Shown here in pieces: positions 16,630-25,313 of a stretch of 46,468 nt of DNA (positions are counted from its first letter, which is position 1; each line of letters opens with the position of its first letter). The notes below the pieces were generated by a model. It saw only the letters and a list, made by a program, of their open reading frames with translations. It had not been told where the DNA came from and made no database searches. This DNA comes from Rummeliibacillus sp. POC4 (GTDB taxonomy: Bacteria; Bacillota; Bacilli; Bacillales_A; Planococcaceae): positions 1-46,468 of the forward strand of contig NZ_QWUA01000032.1 of the NCBI RefSeq assembly GCF_003576525.1, given 5' to 3'. A program made the position numbers and the translations under genes.

Positions 16630-17412
16630 TTGGCAAATAAGGATAAGTCGTACAATCTTTCTTTTGAAAAAGTGATGAATTTTAGAGATATGGGTGGCTA
16701 TGAGACCAGTGATGGAAGGAGAGTAAAGAAGGGGATATTTTATCGTTCAGGTGATTTGTCTAGAATGACCGATAAAGATAAAGCCCTTTTAGAATCATTA
16801 GGCATTCGCACAATTTTTGATTATCGAGATGATGATGAAGCTATTGCAAAGCCCGATCCGACGTTTAAAGATGTGGCCAATATTCGTATTCCTGCGAAGA
16901 GAAATGATGGAATTAAAATGCCATCGGTTACATTAAAGGATATAGATAACAAAAAGTTTTTAGAGCGTATCAATGCAGATATTTTCACTGAGATGTATAG
17001 TCAATTAGCCTTTAACAATCCTTCTTATCAAAAACTAATAGAGATTATTCAAGAGCCAGACCGGCTTGGGATTTTACATCATTGTGCTGCAGGAAAAGAT
17101 CGTACAGGAGTAGGAGGGGCATTAATATTATTGGCGTTGGGTGTTCCACGAAATCTAATATTAGCCGATTATCTATTGACAAATGATTATATGAAACCAA
17201 TGAGAGATGCAATGATACCGATATTAACTAAGCATTTAAATGAAACAGAAATGCGTCGATTTGGAGATATCATGAGTGCGAAAGAAAGATATTTGGAAGC
17301 AGTATTTCAAGCCATTGATGAAAAATATGGAGATGAAAATCGTTTCTTTGAAGAAGAATATGGCTTGGATTTTTCGAAACGCCAAAAGTTGCAACATTAT
17401 TACCTTGAATAA
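16630..17412 (+). CDS. Tyrosine/dual-specificity phosphatase of the MptpB/LipA type
   Basis: A 260-residue protein phosphatase. The P-loop HHCAAGKDRTGVGG near 153-166 holds the catalytic Cys and Arg with the Lys-Asp insertion typical of the Y_phosphatase3 family, whose members act on phosphotyrosine and also phosphoinositides. The N-terminal NFRDMGGY and GIFYRSGDLSRM are conserved in this group. TTG start, 7 nt after GGGAGGG. It is followed by an EamA transporter after 78 bp without a terminator. No signal peptide, so probably cytosolic. Confidence 0.87.
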   Translation: MANKDKSYNLSFEKVMNFRDMGGYETSDGRRVKKGIFYRSGDLSRMTDKDKALLESLGIRTIFDYRDDDEAIAKPDPTFKDVANIRIPAKRNDGIKMPSVTLKDIDNKKFLERINADIFTEMYSQLAFNNPSYQKLIEIIQEPDRLGILHHCAAGKDRTGVGGALILLALGVPRNLILADYLLTNDYMKPMRDAMIPILTKHLNETEMRRFGDIMSAKERYLEAVFQAIDEKYGDENRFFEEEYGLDFSKRQKLQHYYLE

Positions 17413-17490
17413 GACAACTTAAATTTTAAATATTTTATATTTTCTAAAAGTGTTATGATATATCTAATAATTTGGATTTAGGAAGGATTT

Positions 17491-18369
17491 ATGAGATTGA
17501 ATATAAATGCAATGTTGAAGATGACACTCGCAATGGCCATATTCGGATCTATCGGATTTTTCACAGTGAATACAGGTATCCCGGCAGAAGAATTGGTTTT
17601 CGTACGATGTATTTGTGCGACGTTATTTCTATCTGGGGTGTGGTTCTTTACCGGTAGTTATAAAACGGAAAAGTGGTCGCGTAAAGAAGTTTTACAAACG
17701 ATGTTATGTGGCGTTTTTTTAGTTATGAATTGGGTTTTTTTATTTAAAGCATTCAATGAAATGTCGATATCAGTCGCTATTTCTATTTACAATTTAGCAC
17801 CTATTTTTGTACTGATTTTAGGTAGTTTATTCTTGAAAGAGAAGATGTCAGTAGGTTCTGCAATTGCCGTAGCTGTTTGTTTTTTAGGAAGTATATTCAT
17901 CATAGGGATAGAACAGTTTACATCGATTGAAACATTCTTTAATTCAGGCTTTGTATGGGCGATTCTATCAGCTTTTTGTTATGCAATGACGATGATAGTT
18001 GGTAAAGGAATTACACATTTAAGTGCATATGCGATGACTTTTATTCAGACGATTATTGGTATTGTAATGTTATTGCCTTTTATGGATTTTTCAGTTTTCG
18101 ATGGGCTAACTAAATGGAATTGGTTTTATATTTTAGGAACGGGATTGATACATACAGGTATAGTATATTATCTATTCTTTGATAGCTTACGTAATTTGCC
18201 GACAGTTATTACTTCGGCGTTAGTATTTGTGGATCCTGTTGTTGCTATTTTACTTGATATTTTAATATTGGATTTTAGACCTACCATGTGGCAAACACTT
18301 GGAATTGTATTCATATTCGTAGGTATTATTTTTACTTTATGGAAGCCAAACCGAACTGCTTTAGAATAA
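17491..18369 (+). CDS. EamA/DMT family transporter
   Basis: An integral membrane protein of 292 residues with about ten hydrophobic segments in two EamA halves; AISIYNLAPIFVLILGSLFLKEKM ends the first half and VFVDPVVAILLDILIL marks the second. Drug/metabolite transporters of this type often export amino acids or other small molecules; substrate unknown. AGGAAGG lies 4-5 nt before ATG. It shares a bidirectional terminator with the convergent acetyltransferase gene. Confidence 0.87.
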   Translation: MRLNINAMLKMTLAMAIFGSIGFFTVNTGIPAEELVFVRCICATLFLSGVWFFTGSYKTEKWSRKEVLQTMLCGVFLVMNWVFLFKAFNEMSISVAISIYNLAPIFVLILGSLFLKEKMSVGSAIAVAVCFLGSIFIIGIEQFTSIETFFNSGFVWAILSAFCYAMTMIVGKGITHLSAYAMTFIQTIIGIVMLLPFMDFSVFDGLTKWNWFYILGTGLIHTGIVYYLFFDSLRNLPTVITSALVFVDPVVAILLDILILDFRPTMWQTLGIVFIFVGIIFTLWKPNRTALE

Positions 18370-18404
18370 TTAGGACACTTAGCTTTTCCTTAAGTGTCCT
18401 AATT
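18368..18404. terminator. Bidirectional terminator between the EamA transporter and the yjcF-like gene
   Basis: AATTAGGACACTT at 18368-18380 and its complement at 18392-18404 form a 13 bp perfect stem. The two convergent genes end directly on either side. Confidence 0.8.
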
Positions 18405-18406
18405 AT

Positions 18407-18841
18407 TTAAACTTCTTTAACCATTAATACATGTTCAATACCTGCATCAAGGAAGATACCAGACTTAACTTCATATCCTAATTTTTCATAAAAACCTTGA
18501 GCTTGTAACTGTCCGTCAAGTTTTACTTTAGAGGCACCAAGTTTCTTGGCCTTATCTTCTAATGCTTGAATGATGATACGACCGACTCCATGTGAACGAT
18601 ATTCTTTAAGTACAGCCACACGTTGCAGTTTACCAATACCGTCAACAAGTCTAACTCGTCCAGTGCCAATTGCTTGGTTTTCATCTGTTGTAACAAGAAA
18701 GTGATAGCATTCCCCACCAAGATGATCGTAAGAATCGATTTCTTCTTCTTTAGGGACCTTTTGTTCTTCTACAAATACCTTCATGCGAATTTTAAACTCT
18801 CTTTGTAAATCCTCTTGAGTTGTAATTTCAAAAACTTTCAT
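18407..18841 (-). CDS. yjcF: GNAT family N-acetyltransferase, YjcF-like
   Basis: A 144-residue acetyltransferase. The opening (REFKIRMKVFVEEQKVPKEEE) and LQRVAVLKEYRSHGVGRIIIQALE resemble B. subtilis YjcF throughout, including AGIEHVLM at the end. The acetyl-CoA loop is RSHGVG. A GAGGGAA-like site precedes ATG. It follows the guanidinium exporter genes on the same strand by about 95 bp and could be read through from them. Substrate unknown. Confidence 0.87.
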   Translation of the reverse strand: MKVFEITTQEDLQREFKIRMKVFVEEQKVPKEEEIDSYDHLGGECYHFLVTTDENQAIGTGRVRLVDGIGKLQRVAVLKEYRSHGVGRIIIQALEDKAKKLGASKVKLDGQLQAQGFYEKLGYEVKSGIFLDAGIEHVLMVKEV

Positions 18842-18937
18842 GAAATTCCCTCTTTCTTCTGATATTCAATAACAGGTCTATAATATTGCATATTATATAT
18901 GAAAAATGTTTGAAAGTAGAGTAATAGATATACGTCT

Positions 18938-19252
18938 TTATGAAATAAGTTTTAAACCGATTGCTGCAAATAAAATCATACAGATGAACATAATACGTTT
19001 CCATTCTTTTGATTCTCCAAAGAATAACATTCCGATTATCGCACCACCTGAAGTACCAATACCAGTCCAAATAGCGTATGCAGTGCCCATAGGAATAGTT
19101 TTCATCGCAAAAGACAATAGCATAAGACTTAAACCAAAGCTAACAATCAAAAATATAATAGTAGAGAGAGTTCGTTTTTCTTGCCAGCGATTCATCATAG
19201 CTACACCAAAAACTTCTCCCAAACCGGCAATGATAATAGCCAACCAAGCCAT
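18938..19252 (-). CDS. gdnD: Guanidinium exporter subunit GdnD (YkkD-like SMR protein)
   Basis: A small multidrug resistance family protein of 104 residues with four membrane segments. The motif PMGTAYAIWTGIGTSGGAIIG and the conserved glutamate of segment 1 (LAIIIAGLGEVFGVAMMN, Glu13) are those of YkkD. In B. subtilis the YkkC/YkkD pair is now named GdnC/GdnD and exports guanidinium in exchange for protons. Its ATG overlaps the stop of gdnC by one base (TAATG), ensuring paired translation. Both subunits are controlled by the guanidine-I riboswitch upstream of gdnC. Confidence 0.92.
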   Translation of the reverse strand: MAWLAIIIAGLGEVFGVAMMNRWQEKRTLSTIIFLIVSFGLSLMLLSFAMKTIPMGTAYAIWTGIGTSGGAIIGMLFFGESKEWKRIMFICMILFAAIGLKLIS

Positions 19253-19590
19253 TAGACTTCACCTTCCTTTTGGCCTTTTGTAGTGATTGCTTTCAAGCCA
19301 ATAACACCCGTCAATAAAAGTATTAATAGTAAGACCTTTGCTAAGCTGATTGATTCCCCAAAAAAGAGAATACCTACGATGACTGTGCCTGCAGTCCCGA
19401 GACCTGTAAAGACGGTATAGACCGTTCCGACAGGTAAAAATCGACCGGCAAGCAACAAAAGATAGAAAGTGAAAACTACAGCAAAAGCAGTTCCTCCCCA
19501 AGCCCAAACGTTATGGGAGTGTTTTAAACCAACTACCCATAAAATTTCAAATAATACAGCTAGTAGTACAATCAACCATTGTTTTTTCAT
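19252..19590 (-). CDS. gdnC: Guanidinium exporter subunit GdnC (YkkC-like SMR protein)
   Basis: The 112-residue partner SMR subunit with four membrane segments. Segment 1 has the essential Glu in AVLFEILWVVGLKHSH, and the loop PVGTVYTVFTGLGTAGTVIVG is that of YkkC. Together with gdnD it should form an antiporter that removes toxic guanidinium. AAGGAAGG is 6-7 nt before the ATG. It is the first gene after a guanidine-I riboswitch terminator, so both subunits are expected to be made only when guanidine accumulates. Confidence 0.93.
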   Translation of the reverse strand: MKKQWLIVLLAVLFEILWVVGLKHSHNVWAWGGTAFAVVFTFYLLLLAGRFLPVGTVYTVFTGLGTAGTVIVGILFFGESISLAKVLLLILLLTGVIGLKAITTKGQKEGEV

Positions 19591-19612
19591 CTTTTACCAT
19601 TCCTTCCTACAT

Positions 19613-19660
19613 AAAAAAAGCCTAAGAGAAAACTGAACGAATCAGTAATCTCCCAGGCTT
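19613..19660 (-). terminator. Terminator of the guanidine riboswitch
   Basis: On the minus strand AAGCCTGGGAGA pairs with TCTCTTAGGCTT (with a wobble) and ends in seven T. The 5' side overlaps the aptamer, so ligand binding can prevent the stem. Confidence 0.85.
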
Positions 19661-19740
19661 TTATCCTTCCGTGGCATAGCATATATGCTATGTGATTTCT
19701 CTTGGACCAGACCAAGCAGTGCTTACGGAACCCTAGAAAT
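19645..19740 (-). ncRNA. Guanidine-I riboswitch (ykkC class)
   Basis: The minus strand holds the class landmarks in order: CTAGGGTTCCG (19726-19736), CTGGTCCAAGAGAAA, the variable hairpin ATAGCATATATGCTAT, CACGGAAGG and AAAAGCCTGGGAGA. A terminator overlaps its 3' end. Guanidine-I riboswitches are genetic ON switches for guanidine removal; the downstream gdnC-gdnD pair agrees. Confidence 0.95.
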
Positions 19741-19763
19741 CATTGTGTTATTAAGTTGATATT

Positions 19764-19792
19764 ATCTTAGCAAATGAGACGATTTGTTTCAA
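19764..19792 (-). promoter_or_regulatory. Probable sigma-A promoter of the guanidine operon
   Basis: On the minus strand TTGAAA (19787-19792) and TAAGAT (19764-19769) are 17 bp apart, about 30 bp upstream of the aptamer. Confidence 0.5.
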
Positions 19793-19824
19793 CAAAACTC
19801 TCTTTGATATTGTGGTGGTGATAC

Positions 19825-21663
19825 TTATTTAACTAAATTAATATTATATTCTTCGAACCAGAGATGAGTCTGTATTAAATAGGCAAGTAATTGTGGACCT
19901 GTCATTAATTGACCAAACCATGGTGCGGAAAAAGATGCTCCACCTGATTCAATAAGCGAATCTAATTGTTCTTTGTTAAAGAATTCGAGAAGTACGGAGT
20001 TTTTGTCCTCTAAAATAGAAGAAAGCCATTTTCCTACTCCTTCTGTATATGCAGGATTATGTGTTTTTGGATATGGATTTTTTTTGCGATAAAGTACTTC
20101 AGACGGTAATATATCCTCCATTGCTTTTCTAAGGACACCTTTCTCCATATTTCCGCAATTTTTGATTTCCCAGGGAATATTCCACACATATTCGACAAGA
20201 TGGTGATCAGCAAAAGGCACACGTACTTCAAGCCCTGCACGCATAGTCGTACGATCTTTTCGGTCCAATAGAGTAGGCATAAACCAAGTCATATTCAAGT
20301 AAAACAATTCTCTTCTTTTTGCATCAGCAAGCGATTCATTTTCTAGAATAGGTGTTTCTTTTCTAGCTGTTTCATAGGCTTGTTGTACATAATCTTCAAT
20401 ATTCAATTTTTGACGCCACTCAGGTCTTAATAACTCAATCCGCTCTTTTGTAGATCGCATCCAAGGGAATCCTTCTGTTTCTTTAGCAAAAAACCAAGGG
20501 TATCCACCGAAAATTTCATCTGCGCATTCACCAGATAAGCTTACTTTAAAGTTCTTTTTAATTTGTTTACTAAACCATAGTAAAGATGAATCGATATCGG
20601 CCATTCCAGGCATATCTTTTGCATAAACGGATTCTGTAAGTTCTTTGATCAAAGTTTCTTGTAAGATGACTTCAGAGTGATGAATTGTTTGGAAAGTTTC
20701 AGACATTTTGTTAATCCAGAAAGTATCATCTGATCGTTGAAAATCATTAGCTTTGAAAAATTGTGCATTGTCTTCGTAGTTAATAGAATAAGTATGGAGG
20801 GGTGATTTGTCCGTTCCTTTGAACTTATTTGCAGCGATTGCAGTGATAATACTTGAATCGAGGCCACCAGATAGCAATGTACAAATTGGTACATCTGATA
20901 CTAGCTGTCGTTCGACAGCATCTACAACTAAATGGCGTACCTTTTCGACAGTTTCATCAAAAGTATCTTCATGGACTTTACTTGTAACATTCCAATAACG
21001 ATTTATTTTTAGACCATTTACGTCATATTTTAGGAAATGTCCTGGACGTAGCTCTTTAATATGTTTGTAGATAGTTTTACCAGGTGTGTGGGAAGGACCT
21101 ACGCCAAATAGTTCAGCTAATCCTTCATAACCAACAGTCGCGGGGATATCCGGGTGGGCAAGTAATGCTTTTATCTCCGAGGCAAATAATAATTGATGTT
21201 GTATGTCACTGTAATATAGAGGCTTTACACCTAGTCGGTCACGTACTAAAAATAAACTTTTTTCTGTAGAGTCCCATATACCAAAGGCGAAAATACCGTT
21301 AATCTTATCTACGCATTCTTCGCGCCATTCGATATATGAAACGAGTAACACTTCCGTATCAGAAGTTGTTTGAAAATGATAGCCTCTTTGGATCAATTCA
21401 TTTCGTAAATCATCTGTGTTATACAGTTCACCATTATACGTAATGGTATAATGATGACCGCTTTTTTCATAAGTCATTGGCTGCTTTCCACCTTCAAGAT
21501 CGATGATGGCTAAACGTTGATGACCAAATGCAATTGGTCCATCACACCAAATGCCATCTGCATCAGGGCCCCTTTTTTGTAGTGTGTTTGTCATTGTATG
21601 TAATAAGGGTAATTGTGTTGTTAAGTCTTTTTTTAAATCACACCAACCAGTAATTCCGCACAT
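19825..21663 (-). CDS. asnO: Asparagine synthetase (glutamine-hydrolysing), AsnO-like
   Basis: Converts aspartate to asparagine with ATP and glutamine. The N-terminal nucleophile domain starts MCGITGW with Cys2; the glutaminase motif TYNGELYNTDDLR follows. The synthetase domain carries the PP-loop LLSGGLDSSIITAI near 264 and SGECADEIFGGYPWFF near 375. The 612 residues and detailed similarity match B. subtilis AsnO, which is the sigma-E-dependent, sporulation-linked paralogue of AsnB and AsnH. AAGGATGTG precedes ATG. A -10-like CATATAAT at 21703-21710 on this strand resembles a sigma-E -10, but no convincing -35 is found. Confidence 0.93.
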   Translation of the reverse strand: MCGITGWCDLKKDLTTQLPLLHTMTNTLQKRGPDADGIWCDGPIAFGHQRLAIIDLEGGKQPMTYEKSGHHYTITYNGELYNTDDLRNELIQRGYHFQTTSDTEVLLVSYIEWREECVDKINGIFAFGIWDSTEKSLFLVRDRLGVKPLYYSDIQHQLLFASEIKALLAHPDIPATVGYEGLAELFGVGPSHTPGKTIYKHIKELRPGHFLKYDVNGLKINRYWNVTSKVHEDTFDETVEKVRHLVVDAVERQLVSDVPICTLLSGGLDSSIITAIAANKFKGTDKSPLHTYSINYEDNAQFFKANDFQRSDDTFWINKMSETFQTIHHSEVILQETLIKELTESVYAKDMPGMADIDSSLLWFSKQIKKNFKVSLSGECADEIFGGYPWFFAKETEGFPWMRSTKERIELLRPEWRQKLNIEDYVQQAYETARKETPILENESLADAKRRELFYLNMTWFMPTLLDRKDRTTMRAGLEVRVPFADHHLVEYVWNIPWEIKNCGNMEKGVLRKAMEDILPSEVLYRKKNPYPKTHNPAYTEGVGKWLSSILEDKNSVLLEFFNKEQLDSLIESGGASFSAPWFGQLMTGPQLLAYLIQTHLWFEEYNINLVK

Positions 21664-21772
21664 ATGATCACATCCTTAAATCTTATTGATTTTTCATTCT
21701 GCATTATATGTAAAAATCATTAAAAGTGGCATAAAAATTAGAGGATGTTTGGAAATTTATGAAGAAGCATTT

Positions 21773-21802
21773 TTGGCACGAATGAAAAAAATCAGTTAAT
21801 AT
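21773..21802 (+). promoter_or_regulatory. Possible sigma-A promoter of menA
   Basis: TTGGCA at 21773-21778 and TAATAT at 21797-21802 are separated by 18 bp, about 40 bp upstream of the menA ATG. Confidence 0.4.
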
Positions 21803-21839
21803 AGAATAGTTGTAGATAAAGATTGAAAGGAAGTAGATT

Positions 21840-22769
21840 ATGAGTAACAATCGTAATCAACAAATAGAGGAGATTAGTACAGCAAAGCTGATGTGGCAAT
21901 TAACGCGTCCGCATACTTTAACGGCAACATTTTCGCCTGTAATTTTGGGGACAGTACTTGCAATGTTTGATGTCCAAATCAACTGGATATTATTTATTGC
22001 TATGCTTGTATGCTGTCTATGCCTCCAAATTGCAACCAACTTATTTAACGAATACTACGATTTTAAACGAGGATTAGATACAGCTGAATCTGTTGGAATT
22101 GGTGGGGCATTAGTACGACATGGCACAAAACCTCAAACCGTATTAAATTTTGCCTTACTATTATATGCAATTGCTGTTATTCTTGGCATTTATATTTGTA
22201 TGAGTAGTAGTTGGTGGCTTGTAGCTATTGGCGTAGTAGGGATGGCAATTGGTTACTTGTATACTGGAGGACCGTATCCGATTGCATATACTCCATTTGG
22301 TGAATTATTCGCTGGCCTTAGTATGGGATTTGCATTTGTATTAATATCTTATTTTATCCAAGCTGGAAGTATTAGCATGACAAGCCTTCTTGTATCGATT
22401 CCGGTCGGTATTTTAGTAGGCGGTATCAATATGTCTAATAATATTCGAGATATAAAAGAGGATACTCTCGGTGGTAGAAAAACTTTAGCGATTCTTGTAG
22501 GTAGAGAAAATGCTATTAATCTATTAGGACTATCTTTTGTGATTGCATATGCATGGATGGTTGTTTTAATCATAATGGGAATTGTAAGTCCATGGCTACT
22601 GGTGGTATTTATCAGTATTCCTAAGCCTATCACTGCTATTAAAAGCTTTAAAGAGGGAGAAAAAGAACCAGCGAAATTAGGACTTGCTATGAAGTCAACG
22701 GCAATGACAAACACATTTTATGGTTTATTATCTTCAGTAGGTCTAATTTTAAGTTACTTTTTTGCATAA
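21840..22769 (+). CDS. menA: 1,4-dihydroxy-2-naphthoate polyprenyltransferase MenA
   Basis: A UbiA-superfamily membrane prenyltransferase that attaches the polyprenyl tail to dihydroxynaphthoate in menaquinone synthesis. The first aspartate-rich motif is NLFNEYYDFKRGLD near 62-75, and the second is NNIRDIKEDTLGGRKTLA near 197-215. Around eight or nine hydrophobic segments fit the 309-residue length. AAAGGAAG lies 7-8 nt before ATG. It is an isolated gene, apart from the other men genes as in Bacillus. A strong terminator follows at 22837. A related UbiA enzyme is possible but MenA fits best. Confidence 0.87.
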   Translation: MSNNRNQQIEEISTAKLMWQLTRPHTLTATFSPVILGTVLAMFDVQINWILFIAMLVCCLCLQIATNLFNEYYDFKRGLDTAESVGIGGALVRHGTKPQTVLNFALLLYAIAVILGIYICMSSSWWLVAIGVVGMAIGYLYTGGPYPIAYTPFGELFAGLSMGFAFVLISYFIQAGSISMTSLLVSIPVGILVGGINMSNNIRDIKEDTLGGRKTLAILVGRENAINLLGLSFVIAYAWMVVLIIMGIVSPWLLVVFISIPKPITAIKSFKEGEKEPAKLGLAMKSTAMTNTFYGLLSSVGLILSYFFA

Positions 22770-22836
22770 AAATTGGTGGATTTCTTTAAACGCTTTCATG
22801 TAGTAAAAATAAGAACTTTTTGAAATATGTACTTTT

Positions 22837-22867
22837 AAATTCGTCGAGTATTCGGCGAATTTTTTTC
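22837..22867 (+). terminator. menA terminator
   Basis: AAATTCGTCG at 22837-22846 pairs with CGGCGAATTT (one G-U), followed by a run of T to 22867. Confidence 0.88.
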
Positions 22868-22948
22868 ATATTCGATAGCGTAGTAGGATAGGATATGATA
22901 CGATACACACATTGTTTCAAAATTCAATAAAGAAAGAAAGGCGATGAC

Positions 22949-24322
22949 ATGGAACAAGTAATGAAAAGAAACGGTTCTAAAGAAAAATTAAGCTTATTCC
23001 ATTTAACATGGCCCATTTTTTTAGAAGTATTTTTATTTACATTGATGGGTGTAGCAGATACATTCATGCTTAGTGCTTTAGCAGATGATGCAGTGGCAGG
23101 TGTAGGTGCGGCCAATCAATTTATTCATATAACAATATTAATATTAGAAGTGATTGGTAACGGTGCGTCGATTGTGGTGGCACAATATTTAGGTTCTAAA
23201 AGATACGAAGAGGTTCCCAAGATTGCAGCTGTTGCTATTTCGATGAATCTTGTTATTGGATTGGTATTAAGTACATTTTTTGTGCTCTTTTCAAAGCAAA
23301 TGATGCTTGCAATGAATTTGCATGGCGATGTACTGATATATGCAGATAAATATTTAGCAATCATTGGTGGCGGAATATTCTTACAAGCATTGATCAATGC
23401 AGCAGCAGCCATTGTACGTGTACACGGTTGGACTAGACAAACAATGTATGTATCCGTTGCGATGAATGTACTACATATTATTGGAAACTATATTTTAATC
23501 TTTGGTAAATTTGGTTTTCCGGAATTAGGTGTTCAGGGTGCAGCAATTTCTTCAGTTATTAGTCGTGTCATCGCACTTGCGATTTTCTTCTGGTTATTGT
23601 ATCAGGCTCTAGAATTTCGAATTGACTTCAAATATTATTTAGCTTTACCAAAGGAATATATTAAGAAAATCTTGGCGATTGGAATTCCTTCTGCTCTTGA
23701 GCAAGTGCTCTATCAGGGATGTCAAATTACGTTCTTATATTATGTTACTTTTTTAGGTTCAGAAGCATTAGCTGCTCGACAATATGCTTATAATATTTCG
23801 ATGTTTACATATCTATTTGCTATGGCAATTGGTTCTGGTACAGCAATTATTGTTGGCCGGTATGTTGGAGCCAATCGAAAAGACGATGCTTATGAACAAC
23901 TATGGACTAGTGTGAAATGGGCAATTTCTTTTACTCTCGTGATGGTAGTTTTTGTTATGATTTTCAGGTACCCATTGATGAGAATATTCACAGACAATCC
24001 TGAAGTGATTAAAATCGGGGCTTCTGTTTTGCTTTTAAGTGTTTTACTGGAGACAGGGAGAACATTTAATATTACGATTATAAACACGTTGCGAGCAGCG
24101 GGAGATGCAAAATATCCGGTTGTGATTGGCTTCTTCTCAATGGTGTGTATGAGTTTAACATTGGGTTACTTCTTAGTCTTCCATTTGCATTTAGGACTTG
24201 TTGGAGTTTGGCTTGCGATTGCTGCAGATGAGTGGTGCCGTGCTATACTTGTATTCTTTAGGTGGAAGAGCCGCAAGTGGGAACGTTATGCACTTGTATC
24301 GCCAAACAAAGTGGAACACTAG
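22949..24322 (+). CDS. MATE family efflux transporter
   Basis: A multidrug and toxin extrusion family antiporter of 457 residues with about 12 hydrophobic segments in two halves. Segment 1 carries WPIFLEVFLFTLMGVADTFM, the N-lobe feature of the NorM/DinF family, and VGAANQFIHI follows. AIGSGTAIIVGRYVGANRKDDAY marks the start of the second half. Exported compound unknown; coupling ion (Na+ or H+) is not clear. AAAGGCGATG lies just before ATG. It is monocistronic. Confidence 0.9.
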   Translation: MEQVMKRNGSKEKLSLFHLTWPIFLEVFLFTLMGVADTFMLSALADDAVAGVGAANQFIHITILILEVIGNGASIVVAQYLGSKRYEEVPKIAAVAISMNLVIGLVLSTFFVLFSKQMMLAMNLHGDVLIYADKYLAIIGGGIFLQALINAAAAIVRVHGWTRQTMYVSVAMNVLHIIGNYILIFGKFGFPELGVQGAAISSVISRVIALAIFFWLLYQALEFRIDFKYYLALPKEYIKKILAIGIPSALEQVLYQGCQITFLYYVTFLGSEALAARQYAYNISMFTYLFAMAIGSGTAIIVGRYVGANRKDDAYEQLWTSVKWAISFTLVMVVFVMIFRYPLMRIFTDNPEVIKIGASVLLLSVLLETGRTFNITIINTLRAAGDAKYPVVIGFFSMVCMSLTLGYFLVFHLHLGLVGVWLAIAADEWCRAILVFFRWKSRKWERYALVSPNKVEH

Positions 24323-24413
24323 TAGAAAGTACTTCATCGATATCTAAAAGATATGTCTACAAAGAAAAGTAAGTTATATACTAATGAAAGAGAAGTTTAA
24401 ACGAGGTGTTTTC

Positions 24414-25271
24414 ATGGGATTATCGAGAAAGGTAGCAAGTGCAAATTATATGAGAGAACAACAAGCAATCTTTGCTTGTCCTGTTTGCCATGAGAAAATG
24501 GAAGTGACTGACGAATGTGTAGTGACATGTGAAAATCATCATACATTTGATATCGCAAAACAAGGATATGTAAATTTTATGACGCACGCCGCTACATCCA
24601 TGTACGGCAAAGATTTGTTTGAAGCACGAAAGCAAATTATAGGAAGCGGTCTTTATGCACCTTTACATCAAGCTATAGTAGAATTATTACTAACATTTAA
24701 ACAAGATATCAAAGTTCTAGATACTGGTTGTGGTGAGGGTTCTCATTTAGCAAAGATTAAACAAAAGTTTGAAGATGCAATAGGTCTGCAAATGGTCTCA
24801 GCAGGAATTGATATTGCAAAAGAAGGTATTATTACTGCTGGAAGAAACTATGAAGAGATGATTTGGTGTGTAGGAGATTTAGCAAAAAGCCCATTCCAAA
24901 AGTCTAGCTTTGATGTGATCTTAAATATTTTATCCCCAGCAAATTATAAGGAATTCCGACGGCTTTTAAGTCCCAATGGCTGTGTGGTAAAAGTAGTACC
25001 GCAAAGTGGATATCTTCACCAACTACGTGAATTGTTTTTTGCTGATTCAGATAAAGAGTCTTATTCAAACAATCATACAGTAGAACGATTTAAAGAAAAC
25101 TTTAGTAACGTTACTGTGCAAAGAATTACTCAAACAGTCGCCATCAATGAAGAACTTGTGCCTATGTTATTGCACATGACGCCAATGGGGTGGCACCAAG
25201 TAGCTGCTATTGATCAAACTAGAGTGAAAGAAATCACGATAGATTTAGATATATTAATTGGAAAAGTATAA
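24414..25271 (+). CDS. RlmA-like 23S rRNA (guanine-N1) methyltransferase
   Basis: A 285-residue SAM-dependent methyltransferase of the RlmA family, which methylates N1 of G745 or G748 in 23S rRNA. An N-terminal zinc-binding knuckle is visible as FACPVCHEKME with a second pair (VVTCENHH). The SAM motif I is VLDTGCGEGSHL near 103-114. LNILSPANYKEFRRLL and VVKVVPQSGYLHQLRELFF are characteristic. A first ATG at 24384 lacks a ribosome site; the ATG at 24414 has GAGGTG 5-6 nt upstream. RlmA(II) members can give resistance to tylosin-like macrolides; the nucleotide targeted here cannot be told. Confidence 0.87.
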   Translation: MGLSRKVASANYMREQQAIFACPVCHEKMEVTDECVVTCENHHTFDIAKQGYVNFMTHAATSMYGKDLFEARKQIIGSGLYAPLHQAIVELLLTFKQDIKVLDTGCGEGSHLAKIKQKFEDAIGLQMVSAGIDIAKEGIITAGRNYEEMIWCVGDLAKSPFQKSSFDVILNILSPANYKEFRRLLSPNGCVVKVVPQSGYLHQLRELFFADSDKESYSNNHTVERFKENFSNVTVQRITQTVAINEELVPMLLHMTPMGWHQVAAIDQTRVKEITIDLDILIGKV

Positions 25272-25273
25272 AT

Positions 25274-25313
25274 AAAAAGTCCACAAAAGAATTACGCTTT
25301 TGTGGGCTTTTTT
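25274..25313. terminator. Bidirectional terminator shared by the rlmA-like and vanZ-like genes
   Basis: CCACAAAAG at 25281-25289 pairs with CTTTTGTGG at 25297-25305; A and T runs flank it. The right arm encodes the last codons of the vanZ-like gene and its stop lies in the loop. Confidence 0.88.

Noticed and set aside
20649-20894. Open frames on both strands inside asnO, cstA-to-kimA and other large genes.
   Set aside because: They overlap well-supported genes, lack ribosome sites and show no family pattern; they are shadows of the real frames.
22785-22798. A 14 bp site (TTTAAACGCTTTCA) resembling a CcpA cre box with one mismatch.
   Set aside because: It lies between the menA stop and the menA terminator, not at a promoter, so it is probably chance.
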